DNA from: Nitricoxidireducens sp046726235
GTDB taxonomy: Bacteria; Pseudomonadota; Gammaproteobacteria; Burkholderiales; Rhodocyclaceae
DNA length: 64,000 bases
Assembly (NCBI GenBank): GCA_046726235.1
Contig: JBKPAD010000005.1
Coordinates: forward strand, 141,123-205,122
Direction of reading: 5' to 3'
The notes below the pieces were generated by a model. It saw only the letters and a program-made list of their open reading frames with translations, was not told the origin of the DNA and searched no databases. A program made the position numbers and the translations under genes. Shown here in pieces: positions 61,740 through 64,000 of the stretch (the first letter of the stretch is position 1; each line of letters begins with the position of its first letter).

Positions 61740-63176
61740 TCAGGGCTTCTTCTTTTTCAGCTCTTCGAGTTGGCGACGCTTGAGTTCACGCAGGCGCGCA
61801 TCGACCTCCGAATGCTCGTAGAAGTCGCCGTCGGTCGACTTCTGGGCGAGCTCGAACTGCTCGATCGCCGGCATCAGCAGGCCCTGGAGGAAATAGGCTT
61901 CACCTTGTGCGCGATGTTGCTGCAGGCGCTTGCCGAGCAAGGCGTAGCTCTTGGCCTGGAAGGCGTGCATGCGGTAATCGGTCGTGTAGGCCTGCAGGTC
62001 GGCGACGGTGACCTTGAGCGCCTCGTCGGCGCGGCCCGCCGTCAGGAGCGCGTCCACCAGGTCATAAGTGACCGCCCGCTCCTGCGGAAAACGCGTAGCC
62101 GCCGAGCGCAGCAGGCTGACGGCGCCGGCGGCGTCGCCCTGGCGCAGGCGCAGTTCCGCGGCCAGCGTCTCGACCATGAACGACGTGACCTTGAGCCGGC
62201 GCAGTTCGGCGACCTGCTTTTCGGCCGCGGCGTAGTTCTTGGCGCGCCACAGCGCGATCGCCAGGCCGTAGCGGGCGGACTCCTCGCTGGCGAACTTGCG
62301 CTCGCGCAGGCGCGTCTCGAATTCGGTAATGGCATCCTGAACGGTCCCCTCCTGCGCCTTGAGCTTGGCGCGCACGAGGCCGAACTCCATCGAGTCCGGT
62401 ACCTGCTTGTACGGCCGCATCTGGATGCGGTTGTCCATGTCGGATATCCGCTCGACCGTCAGCGGGTGGGTCATGAGGTAGCCGGGAGCGTTGTTTTCGT
62501 AGAGGCGGCCCGCCTGCTGCAGGCGCTCGAAGAAGGCGCCCATGCCGCGCACATCGTAGCCCGAGCGTTCGAGGACGTTGAGGCCGACGCGGTCGGCCTC
62601 GCGCTCGAAGTCGCGCGAGTACGCGAGCTGCGACGAGGCGCCTGCCGCCTGGCCGGCGACCATCGCGCCCATGGCAGCGTCGCTGTTGCTGCGCGCCGCG
62701 AGGATGGCGACGGCGATCGCCAGCCAGGACGCCGCCTGCGACTGTTGCGCCTTGTTGATGCCGCGCGCGATGTGGCGCTGGGTGACGTGCGAGATTTCGT
62801 GGGCCAGCACGCCGGCCAACTCCGACTCCGACTGCGCCGCCAGGATGAGGCCGGTATGCACGCCGATGTAGCCACCGGGCAGCGCAAAGGCGTTGAGCGT
62901 CGAGTCCTTGAGGGCGAAGAACTCGAATTCCTGGCGCGCCTCCTCGCTGTTCGAAGCCAGCCGCCGGCCGAGCTTGTTCAGGTAGCTGGCGATCTCCGGG
63001 TCGTCGAGGTAGGAAGGTTCGCGCAGGCGCACGTCCTGCATGATCTGCTCGCCGACGCGCTTTTCCATCAGCGGAGAGAAGTCGGCCTGGGCGACCTCGC
63101 CGAGGTCGGGCAGGCCTTCGGCGAGCGCGAGCGGTGCCAGCAGGCCCAGCAGGAAGACGAGAAGGAATCGGCGCAT
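61740..63176 (-). CDS. BepA/YfgC-type M48 metalloprotease with TPR
   Basis: 478 residues. Signal peptide FLLVFLLGLLAPLALA, HExxH zinc site VLAHEISHVTQRH, distal Glu in YSRDFEREADRVGL, and a C-terminal TPR region (about 270-470). Periplasmic protease and chaperone for outer-membrane protein assembly. The open end abuts the sat leader by 161 bases; not obviously part of the sulfur genes. Confidence 0.92.
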   Translation of the reverse strand: MRRFLLVFLLGLLAPLALAEGLPDLGEVAQADFSPLMEKRVGEQIMQDVRLREPSYLDDPEIASYLNKLGRRLASNSEEARQEFEFFALKDSTLNAFALPGGYIGVHTGLILAAQSESELAGVLAHEISHVTQRHIARGINKAQQSQAASWLAIAVAILAARSNSDAAMGAMVAGQAAGASSQLAYSRDFEREADRVGLNVLERSGYDVRGMGAFFERLQQAGRLYENNAPGYLMTHPLTVERISDMDNRIQMRPYKQVPDSMEFGLVRAKLKAQEGTVQDAITEFETRLRERKFASEESARYGLAIALWRAKNYAAAEKQVAELRRLKVTSFMVETLAAELRLRQGDAAGAVSLLRSAATRFPQERAVTYDLVDALLTAGRADEALKVTVADLQAYTTDYRMHAFQAKSYALLGKRLQQHRAQGEAYFLQGLLMPAIEQFELAQKSTDGDFYEHSEVDARLRELKRRQLEELKKKKP

Positions 63177-63250
63177 CGGCGTAATGATAAACCGCGGCTA
63201 GGGGCGGTTTCGTTGCCATTACATGCCGTTACACGTAAAGTCGCGCCGAC

Positions 63251-63736
63251 ATGAGCTCACCGTTGACCCATTTCGACGCCGCCGGGCAGGCCCATATGGT
63301 GGACGTCGGCGACAAGGCCGAGACCGAGCGCGTCGCGCGCGCGGCCGGCACCATCACAATGCTGCCGGCGACGCTGGACCTGATCAAGTCGGGCAGCGCC
63401 AAAAAGGGCGACGTCCTCGGCATCGCCCGCATCGCCGCCATCCAGGCCGCCAAGCGCACGTCCGACCTGATTCCGCTCTGCCATCCGCTGCCGCTGACCA
63501 ACGTCGAGGTCGAGTTCGCCGTCGACGACGCGCGCCACGCCGTCACCTGCGAGGTCACCGCGCGCACGCGCGGCCGCACCGGAGTCGAGATGGAGGCGCT
63601 GACCGCGGTCGGCGTCGGCCTGCTGACAATCTACGACATGTGCAAGGCGGTGGACCGCGGCATGCGCCTCGGCGACATCCGCCTGCTCGAGAAGGCGGGG
63701 GGCAAATCGGGGCATTGGCAGACGGCGCCACGGTAG
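63251..63736 (+). CDS. moaC: Cyclic pyranopterin monophosphate synthase
   Basis: 161 residues. Motifs KKGDVLGIARIAAIQAAKRT, LIPLCHPLPLTNVEVEF and GVGLLTIYDMCKAVDRG are diagnostic of MoaC, which makes cyclic pyranopterin for molybdenum cofactor. MoCo is needed by SoeA in this window. Divergent from the M48 gene. Confidence 0.97.
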   Translation: MSSPLTHFDAAGQAHMVDVGDKAETERVARAAGTITMLPATLDLIKSGSAKKGDVLGIARIAAIQAAKRTSDLIPLCHPLPLTNVEVEFAVDDARHAVTCEVTARTRGRTGVEMEALTAVGVGLLTIYDMCKAVDRGMRLGDIRLLEKAGGKSGHWQTAPR

Positions 63737-63750
63737 CATCGCACTTTCGT

Positions 63751-63861
63751 ATGAGCGACGCTTATTTGCCTATCAGTATCGCCATTTGCGCGCCGGCCGA
63801 CAGACCCGCAGAATTCGCCGTCCGGTCGCTGGACCGCAAGGTTTTCATTCAGGAGGAGTAA
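63751..63861 (+). CDS. Possible 36-residue peptide upstream of soxY
   Basis: A short frame (MSDAYLPISIAICAPADR...) whose stop is three bases before the soxY ATG and whose last codons supply the AGGAGGAG site of soxY. No recognised family. Could be a coupling peptide or chance reading in the soxY leader. Confidence 0.2.
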   Translation: MSDAYLPISIAICAPADRPAEFAVRSLDRKVFIQEE

Positions 63862-63864
63862 CAG

Positions 63865-64000
63865 ATGGACATGATTCGCAGAACGCTGCTGAAGGGCGCG
63901 GGCAGCACCGGCGTTCTCGCCGCTGCGCTGGCGACGGGCATTCTCAAGCCGACCGGCGCCTGGGCGCAGGAGTGGAACCGCGCTGCCTTCGAGGCCAAGG
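63865..64000 (+). CDS. soxY: SoxY sulfur carrier protein, 5' part
   Basis: First 45 residues. Tat-type leader MIRRTLLKGAGSTGVLAAALA, with cleavage near PTGAWA, then EWNRAAFEAK, the common start of mature SoxY. SoxY is the periplasmic carrier of thiosulfate-derived sulfur in the Sox system. The C-terminal GGCGG site is beyond the window. AGGAGGAG lies upstream. soxZ and further sox genes are expected to follow. Confidence 0.8.
   Translation, partial: MDMIRRTLLKGAGSTGVLAAALATGILKPTGAWAQEWNRAAFEAK

Overview
The window is high-GC chromosomal DNA from a sulfur-oxidising, probably facultatively anaerobic autotrophic betaproteobacterium, of the kind seen in Sulfuritalea, Thiobacillus and their relatives. 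The evidence is a set of dissimilatory sulfur genes (sat, aprBA, qmoAB-hdrCB, soeABC, tusA-dsrE2, and the start of soxY), the RuBisCO-activase pair cbbQ/cbbO, a betaproteobacterial ilv-psd-pssA-leuA set, a tmRNA with tag ANDERFALAA, and betaproteobacterial families such as DUF3106, DUF3619 and DUF2069. The exact genus cannot be fixed from the sequence alone.

1-6.8 kb: a clearly lower-GC integrative element of about 6.7 kb. It sits between a secreted-protein gene cut by the window edge and a PilZ-like gene. A 10-bp direct repeat (136-145 and 6812-6821) bounds it. Joining the outer flanks across one repeat copy recreates a 25-bp perfect palindrome, so the insertion point can be set to the base. 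The element carries a tyrosine recombinase, a serine resolvase with a complete three-subsite res locus, a DUF262-HEPN gene pair that looks like a defence module, and two unknown membrane proteins.

6.8-34 kb: housekeeping genes. These include YihY, a histidine kinase/ANTAR-regulator/STAS set, leuA, pssA, a chromate transporter, SapC, a lytic transglycosylase, a lemA-TPM-TPM operon, and a circularly permuted (two-piece) tmRNA gene. Then come psd, ilvC, ilvH and ilvB, an ECF sigma operon with a likely CTG start, lptFG, pepA-holC and valS. The branched-chain amino acid/phospholipid genes keep the usual betaproteobacterial order, but about 5.8 kb of other genes separate psd from pssA.

34-64 kb: sulfur and carbon metabolism. 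A DUF302-like secreted protein and a FadL-type porin precede dsrE2 and tusA (sulfur carrier proteins), then soeCBA (direct cytoplasmic sulfite oxidation to the quinone pool). Divergently, a small protein and a phosphoesterase lead into qmoA-qmoB-hdrC-hdrB, the electron-transfer partner of APS reductase. After a CBS-domain gene and cbbOQ comes an unrecognised three-gene operon (ThDP enzyme, GT-A glycosyltransferase-like protein, PaaK/CapK-like adenylating enzyme). On the opposite strand are a YkgJ-type cysteine-cluster protein, aprA, aprB, sat with a perfect FNR-type box upstream, and a BepA-type protease. moaC, possibly relevant because SoeA needs molybdenum cofactor, and the first 45 codons of soxY close the window. 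Sulfite can thus be oxidised by two routes: SoeABC directly, or AprBA plus Sat through APS with ATP gain, using Qmo/Hdr as electron acceptor.
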